A stretch of DNA of 64,000 nt from an uncultured Desulfovibrio sp. (GTDB lineage Bacteria > Desulfobacterota > Desulfovibrionia > Desulfovibrionales > Desulfovibrionaceae). Where the stretch lies: positions 19,679-83,678 of the forward strand of contig URBN01000008.1 in NCBI GenBank assembly GCA_900546145.1, given 5' to 3'. The notes under the pieces were generated by a model. That model was not told the origin of the DNA. It was given only the letters and a program-made list of their open reading frames with translations, and searched no databases. Both the position numbers and the translations under genes were made by a program. Shown here one piece after another: positions 34,700-42,876 of the stretch. How positions within the stretch are numbered: position 1 is the first letter of the stretch; each line of letters opens with the position of its first letter.

Positions 34700-35644
34700 A
34701 TGTCCAGACTCGTCATCGCCACACGCGGCAGCCAGCTTGCCCTCTGGCAGGCCAGGCATGTCCGTGACTGCCTCATGGCCCTGGATCCGGGCCTCGAAAT
34801 CGAACTCAGCATCATCAAAACCCGCGGCGACAAGATTCTTGACGTTCCCCTGGCCCAGGTCGGGGGCAAGGGCCTTTTCGTCAAGGAAATTGAGGAAGCC
34901 CTCCTCGACAGAAGCGCCGACCTCGCCGTGCACAGCATCAAGGACGTGCCCATGGTGCTGCCGGACAGCCTCGTTCTGGGATGCGTCCCGAAGCGCGAGG
35001 TTTTCACGGACTGCCTGTGCTCCGAGAAATATGCCTCTCTTGATGAGCTCCCGAAGGGGGCCCGCGTGGGCACGAGCAGCCTGCGCCGCCAGTCCCAGCT
35101 TCTGGCCATGCGCCCCGACCTTGAGATTATCAGCCTCAGGGGCAATGTGGACACGCGCCTGAAGCGTCTCCGGGAAGGCAGATTCGACGCCATCCTGCTG
35201 GCCTCGGCCGGTCTCGTGCGCCTCGGCCTCTCGGCCACGCACATGACGCCCCTCGATCCGGAGAAGTTTGTCCCGGCTGTCGGCCAGGGCGCTCTCGGCA
35301 TCGAGTGCCGCAGGGACGACGACCGCGTGCTCGGGCTTGTGAAAAGGCTCGAGGACCACGAAACGCGCGTCTGCGTGGAAGCCGAACGCGGCTTCCTCAC
35401 CGGCCTCGACGGCGGCTGCCAGGTGCCCATCGGCGCCCACGCCAGGCTTGCCGGAGACACGGTGAGCCTCGACGGCCTCGTGGCCGAGGTCGACGGCAGC
35501 CGTATCTTCCGCGATCAGCTCTCCGGCCCCGCAGACAGGGCCCGGGAAGTGGGACTCACTCTCGCGGACACCCTCATGAAGGCGGGCGCGGGGAAAATTC
35601 TCGAGCGCCTCTACGGGTCGGGAACGGCAGCGCCCGGAAAATAA
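34700..35644 (+). CDS. hemC: Hydroxymethylbilane synthase (porphobilinogen deaminase)
   Basis: A 314-residue HemC that joins four porphobilinogens into hydroxymethylbilane for haem, sirohaem and cobalamin. It has LVIATRGSQLALWQA, KTRGDKILDVPLA, LAVHSIKDVP and the dipyrromethane-cofactor Cys240 in GGCQVPIGA. It starts 13 bases after fmdB and is followed by a clear terminator. Sirohaem, needed for dissimilatory sulfite reductase, comes from this pathway. Confidence 0.97.
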   Translation: MSRLVIATRGSQLALWQARHVRDCLMALDPGLEIELSIIKTRGDKILDVPLAQVGGKGLFVKEIEEALLDRSADLAVHSIKDVPMVLPDSLVLGCVPKREVFTDCLCSEKYASLDELPKGARVGTSSLRRQSQLLAMRPDLEIISLRGNVDTRLKRLREGRFDAILLASAGLVRLGLSATHMTPLDPEKFVPAVGQGALGIECRRDDDRVLGLVKRLEDHETRVCVEAERGFLTGLDGGCQVPIGAHARLAGDTVSLDGLVAEVDGSRIFRDQLSGPADRAREVGLTLADTLMKAGAGKILERLYGSGTAAPGK

Positions 35645-35651
35645 AACGACA

Positions 35652-35675
35652 GGCGGGGCAGCCCGCCTTTTTTTT
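35652..35675 (+). terminator. Intrinsic terminator after hemC
   Basis: GGCGGG-GCA-GCCCGCC with a run of eight Ts, eight bases after the hemC stop. Confidence 0.9.
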
Positions 35676-35706
35676 CACCAGGAACAGCAATCAGCGCACG
35701 GATGCC

Positions 35707-38148
35707 ATGGCAACTATAGATCCTCTCCCTTCTTCCAAGCTTCACGCCACCTACGATCCCGCCCTCATTCCCGCGGATGACAGCACCGGGATACGCCCGG
35801 CTCCCATGGAGGGGCGCACGCCCATCCAGGACAGGGCCATGAAGGCTCTCGACGTGGCCCTGAACATCAGAAGCTGCGGCTTCAATGTCTATCTCGCGGG
35901 CGACTCCTATCTCGGGCGCCAGTACATGCTCACCCAGTATCTGAGGCCCGTGGCCAGGAAAGCCGCCACGCCTCCGGATCTCGTCTATGTCTACAACTTC
36001 CAGACCCCGGACAGCCCGGCGCTCATCTCGCTTCCCGCGGGACAGGGACGCCGCTTCCGCCAGGCCATGGAGGAGTGCGTCAGGGACATTGACCGGGACA
36101 TGGACCGCCGCCTCGCGGGCCAGCGGTTCTCGAAGCAGCGCGAGAAGCTTCTGACCGATTACCAGGTCGAGCGCACCCAGCTCATCCACCGCATGAACAA
36201 CGTGGCCGAGCACAAAGGCTTCAGCCTCGACATCGACGAGTCCGGCAACATGACGCTCTATCCGCTCGTCAAGGGCCGCCGCGTGTCCCAGGATGACTTC
36301 GAGAGCCTCGACGCGGGCATCCGCATCGCCCTGAAGCACAGGGGCGAGGCTGTGGCGCAGCATATGTCCGGCCTCGTGCACGCCCTCACCAAAATGGAAG
36401 AGGGCTACGTGAACCAGGAGAAGGTCCTCGAGAAGGCGGCCATGAGCGCCGTGCTCGACGCCGTGCTTGAGCCCCTGCGCAAACGCATGGAGAAGATCTC
36501 GGGCGACGCAGCGCTCGCCCGCTTCTTCCAGGATCTCAGGGAAGACATCCTCAAAAATACGGAGTCCTTCATCGGCCGCCAGGCCGATCCCCAGCCCCAG
36601 CCGGACGGACGCCAGGATCCCGGACAGCCCCAGCCCGCGAAGGACACGGTGCGCTCCCGCTACAGGGTCAACGTCTTCGTGGACAACGCCGAGACAAAGG
36701 GCGCGCCCATCATCATTGAGGATCACCCCACCACGGCCAACCTCCTGGGCTGCATCGAACGCGAGAGCGAGCTCGGCACACTGGTCACGGACTTCACCCT
36801 CATCAAGTCCGGCAGCATCCACCGTGCCAACGGCGGCTTCCTCGTCCTGCACATGGACGATCTCATGCAGCACCCGGCTGCCTGGGAAGGCCTCATGCGC
36901 GCCCTCAAGGCCAGCGCCGCGAGGCTCGAGGACAATCCCGACATCCCGGACACGGCCGTGCGCACCAAGGGACTGAGGCCTCTGCCCGTGCCCCTCGATC
37001 TCAAGGTCATCCTCATCGGCGACGAGTACCTCTACGAGGGCCTGCTCGATTCCGACGAACGGTTCGCCAAGCTCTTCCGCGTCAAGGCGGAGATGAGCGA
37101 CCGCATGCCGCGCAACGCGGCGGGCGTGCGCTACTATCTCGGCAGCATCAGCCGCATCATCAGCCAGGAGCACATGCAGCCTTTTGACCGCACGGCGCTT
37201 GCCTGGCTCATCGATCTCGGATCCCACATCTGCGAGGATCAGAAGAGGCTCTCGCTCAAGTTCCCCATCATGCGCGAATTCATGATCGAGGCTTCGGCGC
37301 TCGCCAGAATGAAGGGAGAGGAGAAGGTGACCGGCGCCCTCCTCGAGGAGGCGTATTCCGCGCGGAAATACCGCACGAGCCTCATCGAAGATCTCTATAT
37401 GGAGGAATACGACCGCGACACCATCAAGGTCGAAACTTCCGGCCAGGCCATAGGCCAGGTCAACGGCCTCGCCGTGACCACCTACGGCAACTTCGAGTTC
37501 GGTCTGCCCCACCGCATTTCCTGCACCGTGGGCGTGGGCCACGACGGCGTCATCGACCTCGAGCGAGAGGCGGATCTCGGCGGCCCCATCCACACCAAGG
37601 CCATGATGATCCTCGTGAGCTACCTTACGGGCATGTTCGCGAGCCGCAAGCCGCTCATGTTCTCGGCCTCCCTCTTCTTCGAACAGTCCTACGCCGGAAT
37701 TGAGGGTGACTCTGCCTCCGGCGCCGAACTCGCGGCCCTGCTCTCGGCCCTCGCCGAGGTGCCCGTGCGCCTCGATCTCGCCTTTACCGGCGCGGTGAGC
37801 CATTCCGGCCAGATTATGGCCGTAGGCGGCGTGACCCAGAAGATCGAGGGCTTCTTCAAGGTCTGCCAGCACCAGCGCCTCACCGGCACCCAGGGCGTCA
37901 TCATCCCCGCCGACAATATCGACGAGCTCATGCTCTCCCCGGCCATCCTGAAGGCCGTCGACGAGAAGCAGTTCTTTATCTATCCCGTGAGCCGCATCGA
38001 GGACGCGGTCCAGCTCCTCACCGGCATGCAGGCGGGCCGGCGCCGCAAGGACGGCACCTTCACCAAAGGATCCCTCTACGAGCTCGTGGACACGCGTCTC
38101 GAACGCCTTGGCGAGTACGGGGAACACGCCTTCCGCCGCCGTAAATAA
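35707..38148 (+). CDS. LonB-type AAA+ protease
   Basis: An 813-residue Lon-family protease with an AAA+-like module (LonP_AAA type) rather than the LonA N-domain. Early GFNVYLAGDSYLGRQYML is a degenerate Walker A region; later come GGFLVLHMDDL (Walker B-like) and KVILIGDEYLYEGLLDSDERFAKLFRVK. The C-terminal peptidase domain has the Ser-Lys dyad: Ser669 in EGDSASGAEL and Lys712 in GGVTQKIEGFF. The middle carries a Gln/Pro-rich stretch (QPQPDGRQDPGQPQP). The degenerate P-loop suggests weak or no ATP hydrolysis, to be tested. The start is ATG 35707; upstream frame belongs to the end of hemC in another frame. It likely degrades abnormal proteins alongside Lon. Confidence 0.88.
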   Translation: MATIDPLPSSKLHATYDPALIPADDSTGIRPAPMEGRTPIQDRAMKALDVALNIRSCGFNVYLAGDSYLGRQYMLTQYLRPVARKAATPPDLVYVYNFQTPDSPALISLPAGQGRRFRQAMEECVRDIDRDMDRRLAGQRFSKQREKLLTDYQVERTQLIHRMNNVAEHKGFSLDIDESGNMTLYPLVKGRRVSQDDFESLDAGIRIALKHRGEAVAQHMSGLVHALTKMEEGYVNQEKVLEKAAMSAVLDAVLEPLRKRMEKISGDAALARFFQDLREDILKNTESFIGRQADPQPQPDGRQDPGQPQPAKDTVRSRYRVNVFVDNAETKGAPIIIEDHPTTANLLGCIERESELGTLVTDFTLIKSGSIHRANGGFLVLHMDDLMQHPAAWEGLMRALKASAARLEDNPDIPDTAVRTKGLRPLPVPLDLKVILIGDEYLYEGLLDSDERFAKLFRVKAEMSDRMPRNAAGVRYYLGSISRIISQEHMQPFDRTALAWLIDLGSHICEDQKRLSLKFPIMREFMIEASALARMKGEEKVTGALLEEAYSARKYRTSLIEDLYMEEYDRDTIKVETSGQAIGQVNGLAVTTYGNFEFGLPHRISCTVGVGHDGVIDLEREADLGGPIHTKAMMILVSYLTGMFASRKPLMFSASLFFEQSYAGIEGDSASGAELAALLSALAEVPVRLDLAFTGAVSHSGQIMAVGGVTQKIEGFFKVCQHQRLTGTQGVIIPADNIDELMLSPAILKAVDEKQFFIYPVSRIEDAVQLLTGMQAGRRRKDGTFTKGSLYELVDTRLERLGEYGEHAFRRRK

Positions 38149-38181
38149 CAAAGCCCTTCTCCAGAGGGCTCCCTTTTCCTT

Positions 38182-38209
38182 CCCGGGGCTCTTCAGCTCC
38201 GGGATTTTT
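38182..38209 (+). terminator. Intrinsic terminator after the LonB-type gene
   Basis: CCCGG-GGCT-CTTC-AGCT-CCGGG then ATTTTTC. A smaller hairpin (AGCCCT/AGGGCT, from 38151) precedes it. Confidence 0.75.
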
Positions 38210-38240
38210 CGTTCCGCGTTTTCTCAAAGGAGAATGCACT

Positions 38241-39335
38241 GTGTCTTACTGCGCTATCCCTATGGTTCCCGGTCCCACATCCGTGCACCCCGACGTTCTC
38301 GCCGCCATGCACGCGGACTATCCCTCCGGTGATACCGAGCCGGCATTCATCTCGCTCTACCACGCCACGTCAAGACAGCTCGCCCGCCTCATGGGCACGA
38401 AGAACGACGTGGTCATCATGAGCGGCGAAGGCATGCTGGCCCTCTGGGGGGCCATGAAGAGCTGCCTGAAGCCCGGAGATCCCGTGCTCTGCGTGGGGAC
38501 CGGACTTTTCGGAGACGGCAACGCTGACATGGCGCGATCCCTGGGCTGCAGGGTTGAGCTCGTGAGCCAGCCCTACGACACGGTCATTGACGACGCAACG
38601 CTTGAGCGTGTGGAAGAAGCGGCGAAGCGCCTTCATCCCGTTATGATAACCGCCGTGCACGGCGAGACGCCCTCGGGCACCCTTAATCCCCTGGCCGCGC
38701 TGGGAAAGCTCAAAAAGGATCTGGGCATTCCCCTCTTCTATGTGGACGCCGTGTCTTCCCTCGGCGGATGCCCCGTTGAGGCCGACAAATGGAACATCGA
38801 CCTCCTCCTCGGCGGATCCCAGAAATGCCTCTCCTGCCCGCCTTCCATGTGCATGGTCGGCGTGAGCCCGGCAGCCTGGGAGCGTATCAGGGAAGTGAAC
38901 TATCAGGGCTATGACGCCCTTCTGCCCTTCAGGGACGCCGAAGAGAAGGGCCTCTTCCCCTACACGCCCAACTGGCACGGCGTGAGCGCCCTCAGCGCGG
39001 GATGCGGCGCCCTTCTGAAGGAGGGGCTGGAAAACGTCTTCGCCCGCCACAAAACGTGCGCGGAGATGTGCCGAAAGGGGCTCACGTCTCTCGGCATCCG
39101 CCTCTACCCCAGAAGCGAAGACGCCTGCGCCCCGACCATCACCGCGGCCCTCGTGCCGGACGGAATTGCCTGGAAGGAATGGGACAGCCGCCTGCGCGCC
39201 CGCGGCCTCGTCTGCGGCGGCGACTACGGCTGCCTCGCGGGGAAGGTTTTCCGGCTCGGGCACATGGGCACCCAGGCGCAGCCCTATCTTGTCGAAGAAG
39301 CTCTCGAAGCCATAGCGGGCGCCCTCGGGCGGTAA
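38241..39335 (+). CDS. Class V PLP aminotransferase (alanine-glyoxylate/serine-pyruvate type)
   Basis: A 364-residue PLP enzyme, cytoplasmic. It starts MVPGPTSVHPDVLAAM after a short lead, with TAVHGETPSGTLNPL and the Schiff-base region YVDAVSSLGG ... GGSQKCLSCPP, where Lys of SQK binds PLP. The GTG at 38241 is preceded by AAAGGAG at nine bases. The family interconverts glyoxylate, serine, alanine and pyruvate, and a relative (phosphonopyruvate/sulfonate aminotransferase) also exists, so the acceptor is not certain. It precedes cinA by 11 bases and is probably co-transcribed. Confidence 0.88.
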   Translation: MSYCAIPMVPGPTSVHPDVLAAMHADYPSGDTEPAFISLYHATSRQLARLMGTKNDVVIMSGEGMLALWGAMKSCLKPGDPVLCVGTGLFGDGNADMARSLGCRVELVSQPYDTVIDDATLERVEEAAKRLHPVMITAVHGETPSGTLNPLAALGKLKKDLGIPLFYVDAVSSLGGCPVEADKWNIDLLLGGSQKCLSCPPSMCMVGVSPAAWERIREVNYQGYDALLPFRDAEEKGLFPYTPNWHGVSALSAGCGALLKEGLENVFARHKTCAEMCRKGLTSLGIRLYPRSEDACAPTITAALVPDGIAWKEWDSRLRARGLVCGGDYGCLAGKVFRLGHMGTQAQPYLVEEALEAIAGALGR

Positions 39336-39346
39336 GAGGAACACCT

Positions 39347-40600
39347 ATGAAAGCGGAAATCATCTCCGTGGGTACCGAGCTTCTGCTCGGGCACACCGTC
39401 AACACGGACGCGGCCTTCATTGCGAAGGAACTGGCCGCGCTCGGCATCGACCTCATGAATGTGGAAACCGTGGGCGATAATCCCGGCCGTCTCAGGGAGG
39501 TGCTCGAAACGGCCCTTTCCCGGAGCGACCTCGTCATCACCTCCGGAGGACTCGGCCCCACCCTCGACGACCTCACAAAGAAGACCATAGCCGACACGCT
39601 GGGCCTCCCCCTCGTGGAAGACAGGGACAGCCTCGCGAGGCTGAAGGAATACTTCGGGACGAGACCCATGCACGACAACCAGCTCGTCCAGGCCCTGCTC
39701 CCCAAAGGGGCCACAGCCCTTAAAAACACCGTGGGCACGGCGCCGGGGTGTTTTGTAGCCGCGGGAAAAGAAAAGTTCGTCATGATGCTCCCCGGTCCCC
39801 CGCGCGAGCTCAACCCCATGTTCCTGAACGAGGCCGTGCCGCTCCTTGAAAAACACACGGGCGCGGCCTTCGCCACCTATATGCTGCGCACCTTCAACCA
39901 GAGCGAGGGCGACGCGGCGCTGAAGCTCGGGGACCTCTGCACGCAGGCCAATCCCACTGTGGCCACCTATCTCGGGGCGCACAACGAGATGTTCGTGCGC
40001 GTCACGGCCAAGGGAAAGGACAAAGCTTCTGCAGAAAAGCTGGCCCTGCCTGTTGTGGAGAAGGTGAAGGAGCTCCTCGGCGACGTCATCTACGGCGTCA
40101 ACGTGGAAAGCCTCGAGGAAGTAGTCGTGCACAAGCTAGCGGAGCGCCACGAGGAAGTGGCCACGGCCGAGTCCTGCACGGGCGGTCTGCTCGCCAAGCG
40201 CATCACGGATATTCCCGGATCGAGCGCAGTCTTCCGCACGGGCCTCGTGACCTACGCCAACGCTACCAAGACGCGCCTGCTGGGCGTGCCTGAGGACATG
40301 CTCAGGGAACACGGCGCCGTGAGCGAGGAAGTGGCCCGCTGCATGGCAGAGGAAGTGCGGGCACGGTCTGGCGCCGACTACGGCATCGGCATCACGGGCA
40401 TAGCCGGCCCCGACGGCGGCACGGCGGAAAAGCCTCTCGGCCTCGTCTGGATCGCTCTCGCGGCGAAGGGAAAAACCTATGTGAAGCGGCTCCTGCCCAA
40501 AGGCCGCTACCCGGGGCGCGGCCCCACGCGCCAGAAAAGCGCGGGCACGGCTCTCGACATGCTGCGCCGCTATCTCGATGGAAAACCCGTCACGGATTGA
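39347..40600 (+). CDS. cinA: CinA-like competence/damage-inducible protein with NMN deamidase domain
   Basis: A 417-residue full-length CinA: N-terminal MoCF-type domain (EIISVGTELLLGHTVNTDA, TSGGLGPTLDDLT; ADP-ribose pyrophosphatase in characterised members) and C-terminal PncC domain (TAESCTGGLLAKRITDIPGSS, GIAGPDGGT) that deamidates nicotinamide mononucleotide. AGAGGAA lies before the ATG at 39347; the frame opens earlier inside the aminotransferase gene, which is not used. NAD salvage fits the nearby nadK only loosely. Confidence 0.93.
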   Translation: MKAEIISVGTELLLGHTVNTDAAFIAKELAALGIDLMNVETVGDNPGRLREVLETALSRSDLVITSGGLGPTLDDLTKKTIADTLGLPLVEDRDSLARLKEYFGTRPMHDNQLVQALLPKGATALKNTVGTAPGCFVAAGKEKFVMMLPGPPRELNPMFLNEAVPLLEKHTGAAFATYMLRTFNQSEGDAALKLGDLCTQANPTVATYLGAHNEMFVRVTAKGKDKASAEKLALPVVEKVKELLGDVIYGVNVESLEEVVVHKLAERHEEVATAESCTGGLLAKRITDIPGSSAVFRTGLVTYANATKTRLLGVPEDMLREHGAVSEEVARCMAEEVRARSGADYGIGITGIAGPDGGTAEKPLGLVWIALAAKGKTYVKRLLPKGRYPGRGPTRQKSAGTALDMLRRYLDGKPVTD

Positions 40601-40610
40601 TTTCGTATCC

Positions 40611-40645
40611 CTGCGCGGCGGAAATCCGGGCTTTCCGCCGCGCAG
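40611..40645. terminator. Perfect 14-bp hairpin after cinA
   Basis: CTGCGCGGCGGAAA and TTTCCGCCGCGCAG flank a seven-base loop, 10 bases after the cinA stop. No T run follows, so it is an imperfect terminator or an mRNA 3'-end structure. Confidence 0.5.
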
Positions 40646-40683
40646 GACATCTGGTACAAAAAAGGCCCTTTTTCCGGCACTCC

Positions 40684-40719
40684 TTGCATAATTCAGACTG
40701 ATTGATTAAACAGTCTGAA
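40684..40719 (+). promoter_or_regulatory. Promoter overlapped by a perfect palindromic operator of the TetR gene
   Basis: TTCAGACTG (40692-40700) and CAGTCTGAA (40711-40719) form a perfect 9+9 inverted repeat with a 10-base spacer. It overlaps a candidate promoter, TTGCAT (40684-40689), 17 bases, TAAACA (40707-40712), 30 bases before the regulator start. This is the classic layout of TetR autorepression. A half site TTCAGACTG recurs at 41462-41470. Confidence 0.7.
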
Positions 40720-40748
40720 AACGAAACATTTTTCAGAGCGGGTATGCC

Positions 40749-41444
40749 ATGAATCATAAACACACGGCCGGAAAGGCCGAACAGTCAGGGGAAACGGAAG
40801 AAGCCGGCAGTGAAAACGGCCCCATCGAAGGGGTATCCGGCACGAAAGAACAGCGTCCGACCAGGAAGGCCGCCCTGCTTCAGGCGGCAAAGGAACTTTT
40901 TGGCGAGTACGGCTACGCGGAGACCACGTTCAAGAAAATCTCGGAGCGGGCCGGCGTGGCTCTCGGCCTTCTCACGCATCATTACGGCAACAAGGAAAAA
41001 CTTTTTCTCGCCTGCGGGCTGGACGTTCTGAACCGCTTTCAGGAAAAGCTCGAGGCGGCCACGGAAGCCGCTCCCGACGGATTCTCGGCGGTCATGGCCT
41101 TCTGCCGCACGTATCTCGAGTATTCCGTGGATCCCACCAGCAACTGGCTCGTCCTGGTGCGCTGCTCCCCCTACTCGGACATGAAGACGTCCGCAGAGCG
41201 GGATATCATGACCAGGAAGTTCCTGGAGATCCACCGCATTATCATCTCTGCCCTGGAGAGAGGAAAAGCCGACGGCAGCGTCATCGCGGCTGATCCCCAT
41301 ACCACGGCTCTGGTCATTATCTCGGTCATGGTCGGCGCCAACAGAACCCGGGTGCTCACGCCCTATGACAGCGGCAGTCTCTACGGGGAAACCCTGAAGT
41401 TTATCGCGAGAGCCATCGCCCCGGAGCCTTCCGGCCGAAAATAA
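40749..41444 (+). CDS. TetR/AcrR-family transcriptional regulator
   Basis: A 231-residue TetR-type repressor. A charged leader of about 35 residues precedes the HTH (about 38-85: KAALLQAAKELFGEYGYAETTFKKISERAGVALGLLTHHYGNKEKLF). The C-terminal ligand/dimer domain has no recognisable specificity. It stands alone, with a perfect palindromic operator just upstream, so it at least controls itself. No efflux pump or enzyme sits beside it, so its regulon is elsewhere or includes the following lipoprotein. Confidence 0.9.
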   Translation: MNHKHTAGKAEQSGETEEAGSENGPIEGVSGTKEQRPTRKAALLQAAKELFGEYGYAETTFKKISERAGVALGLLTHHYGNKEKLFLACGLDVLNRFQEKLEAATEAAPDGFSAVMAFCRTYLEYSVDPTSNWLVLVRCSPYSDMKTSAERDIMTRKFLEIHRIIISALERGKADGSVIAADPHTTALVIISVMVGANRTRVLTPYDSGSLYGETLKFIARAIAPEPSGRK

Positions 41445-41467
41445 AGAAGGTTATCCATTTTTTCAGA

Positions 41468-41513
41468 CTGCCCCCCGGCTGTGCGGATGACACGGTCAGG
41501 GGGCGTTTCGTTT
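41468..41513 (+). terminator. Probable terminator after the TetR gene
   Basis: GCCCCC (41470-41475) and GGGGGC (41499-41504) enclose a loop with some inner pairing, followed by GTTTCGTTT. Stem short; moderate support. Confidence 0.4.
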
Positions 41514-41903
41514 CACCGGGATTCCCGCGGTCGGGAATTTTCCCCACACAGAACAGGTGCCGTTACCAGACCGGGACAGGCGCCGTCTGTCCGGCGCCGG
41601 TTTTTTCTCCATCCCCGCCTGTCTTCCGCGGGACCGGCCTCCTGACGTACATTAACAGAAAATTATACTATAGCAGGTCATTTTTTGATGTACTCCGATC
41701 CCGGACGCTCAGGCTGCGCCGGATGAGGGGAGGCGCATCAGCGGGCGCGGCCCCGGTGAAGGCCAGTTCCCTCTGATAAGGAAAAGCCGTCTTCTTGACG
41801 CTCCGGAACCGCTGTACTAGATTTACAAAAGTCGGAAGTGCGTGATCGGCCGTTTTCTGACGGGCCCGTACGCCCTCGCGGCAAACCTTATGCGGAGCGT
41901 CGT
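41514..41903. other. Intergenic region with promoter of the lipoprotein gene
   Basis: Contains no gene that I can support. The promoter candidate is TTGACG (41795-41800), 17 bases, TAGATT (41818-41823), about 80 bases before the lipoprotein start. Upstream is an AT-rich patch at 41654-41681 (AGAAAATTATACTATAG), possibly a second promoter. Confidence 0.45.
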
Positions 41904-42704
41904 ATGAAATCCAGATTCCCGGCTCTATGCTGTACCGCCCTTCTTGCGGCGGCTCTCGCCATGCCCGGCTGCGCAAGCCGTTATGGCAGCCCGATGACCA
42001 AGGTGAACTACTATCCCCAGTGCTACAGGCCGGTCCAGCAGCTCAGGGACGATGAAAACACGGTGGCGCGCTCGACAGCGGCCGGCGCCATAACGGGCGG
42101 CCTTCTTGGCGCCATCGTCGGCGGCCTGGCCTCCGGCGATGTCAAAGGCGCAGTGGCCGGCGCGGCTGTGGGCGCCACGGCAGGCGGCGTGGCCGGAAAT
42201 ATCTACGGGAAGAAACAGCAGCGCACGCACGATCAGCAGCTCCTGGCCCAGTACAACCGCCAGCTCGGCGCGGAGGCCGCGGCCATGGACCGCCAGACGG
42301 CAGCCGCCAATGTGGCCATCCAGTGCTACAATCAGGCCTTTAACCGGCTGGTGGCCGACTACAAGGCCGGCAGAATCACCAAAGACGAGCTCAAGGATCA
42401 TTACGCCGAAATCAGAAGCGGCCTTCAGGAGACGTCCTACGTCCTGAACCAGCGCTACGACAGCATGGTGAAAAAGGACGCAGAGTACCAGCAGGTTCTC
42501 GACACGGAATATAAGGAAGCCACGCCCGAGCAGGCAGGCCCCGTCACGGTACAGACCCCGCCCCAGGTTCAGACCCGCCGCACAGCCTCCAACTGGAAGC
42601 GGAGCGTCAGAAACGTGAAGCAGACCCATGACAAGGCCGTGAAGCAGAGTGAAAACAACGATGCCACGATCGCGAGCCTTGTCGATCAGGCCGCCAGAGT
42701 ATAA
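41904..42704 (+). CDS. Glycine-zipper lipoprotein
   Basis: A 266-residue predicted lipoprotein. Signal peptide MKSRFPALCCTALLAAALAMPGC ends in a lipobox (AMPG-C). Residues about 60-105 form a glycine zipper (AGAITGGLLGAIVGGLASGD, repeated GxxxG), a membrane-inserting element seen in SlyB/17-kDa antigen-like proteins. The rest is a long soluble helical domain. The ATG at 41904 has CGGAG upstream. It lies directly before the srf cluster, separated by a strong terminator, so it could be an outer-membrane partner of the cluster, but this is only positional. Confidence 0.8.
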   Translation: MKSRFPALCCTALLAAALAMPGCASRYGSPMTKVNYYPQCYRPVQQLRDDENTVARSTAAGAITGGLLGAIVGGLASGDVKGAVAGAAVGATAGGVAGNIYGKKQQRTHDQQLLAQYNRQLGAEAAAMDRQTAAANVAIQCYNQAFNRLVADYKAGRITKDELKDHYAEIRSGLQETSYVLNQRYDSMVKKDAEYQQVLDTEYKEATPEQAGPVTVQTPPQVQTRRTASNWKRSVRNVKQTHDKAVKQSENNDATIASLVDQAARV

Positions 42705-42727
42705 TTCCTTTCAAAAGGACGCATCAA

Positions 42728-42763
42728 AACGCCGGAATCTCATCGGATTCCGGCGTTTTTTTT
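42728..42763 (+). terminator. Intrinsic terminator after the lipoprotein gene
   Basis: AACGCCGGAATC and GATTCCGGCGTT form a perfect 12-bp stem followed by eight Ts in total. Confidence 0.9.
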
Positions 42764-42789
42764 CGGTATGGGGGCCTGTGGAAAGCCGT

Positions 42790-42818
42790 TTGCCGGCAGA
42801 ACCATGAGCGTGTATGAT
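42790..42818 (+). promoter_or_regulatory. Candidate promoter of the first srfA gene
   Basis: TTGCCG (42790-42795), 17 bases, TATGAT (42813-42818), about 60 bases before the start at 42877. Confidence 0.5.
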
Positions 42819-42876
42819 CCATGACCGCAAGCGCGCCGCGGAGCGCCGGAAAGGCACCCGGCCGCGGAGGTATCCG

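Noticed and set aside
35611..38151. 846-codon minus-strand frame opposite the LonB-type gene
   Set aside because: Antisense shadow of a gene with intact Ser-Lys peptidase motifs; no ribosome-binding site or family likeness.
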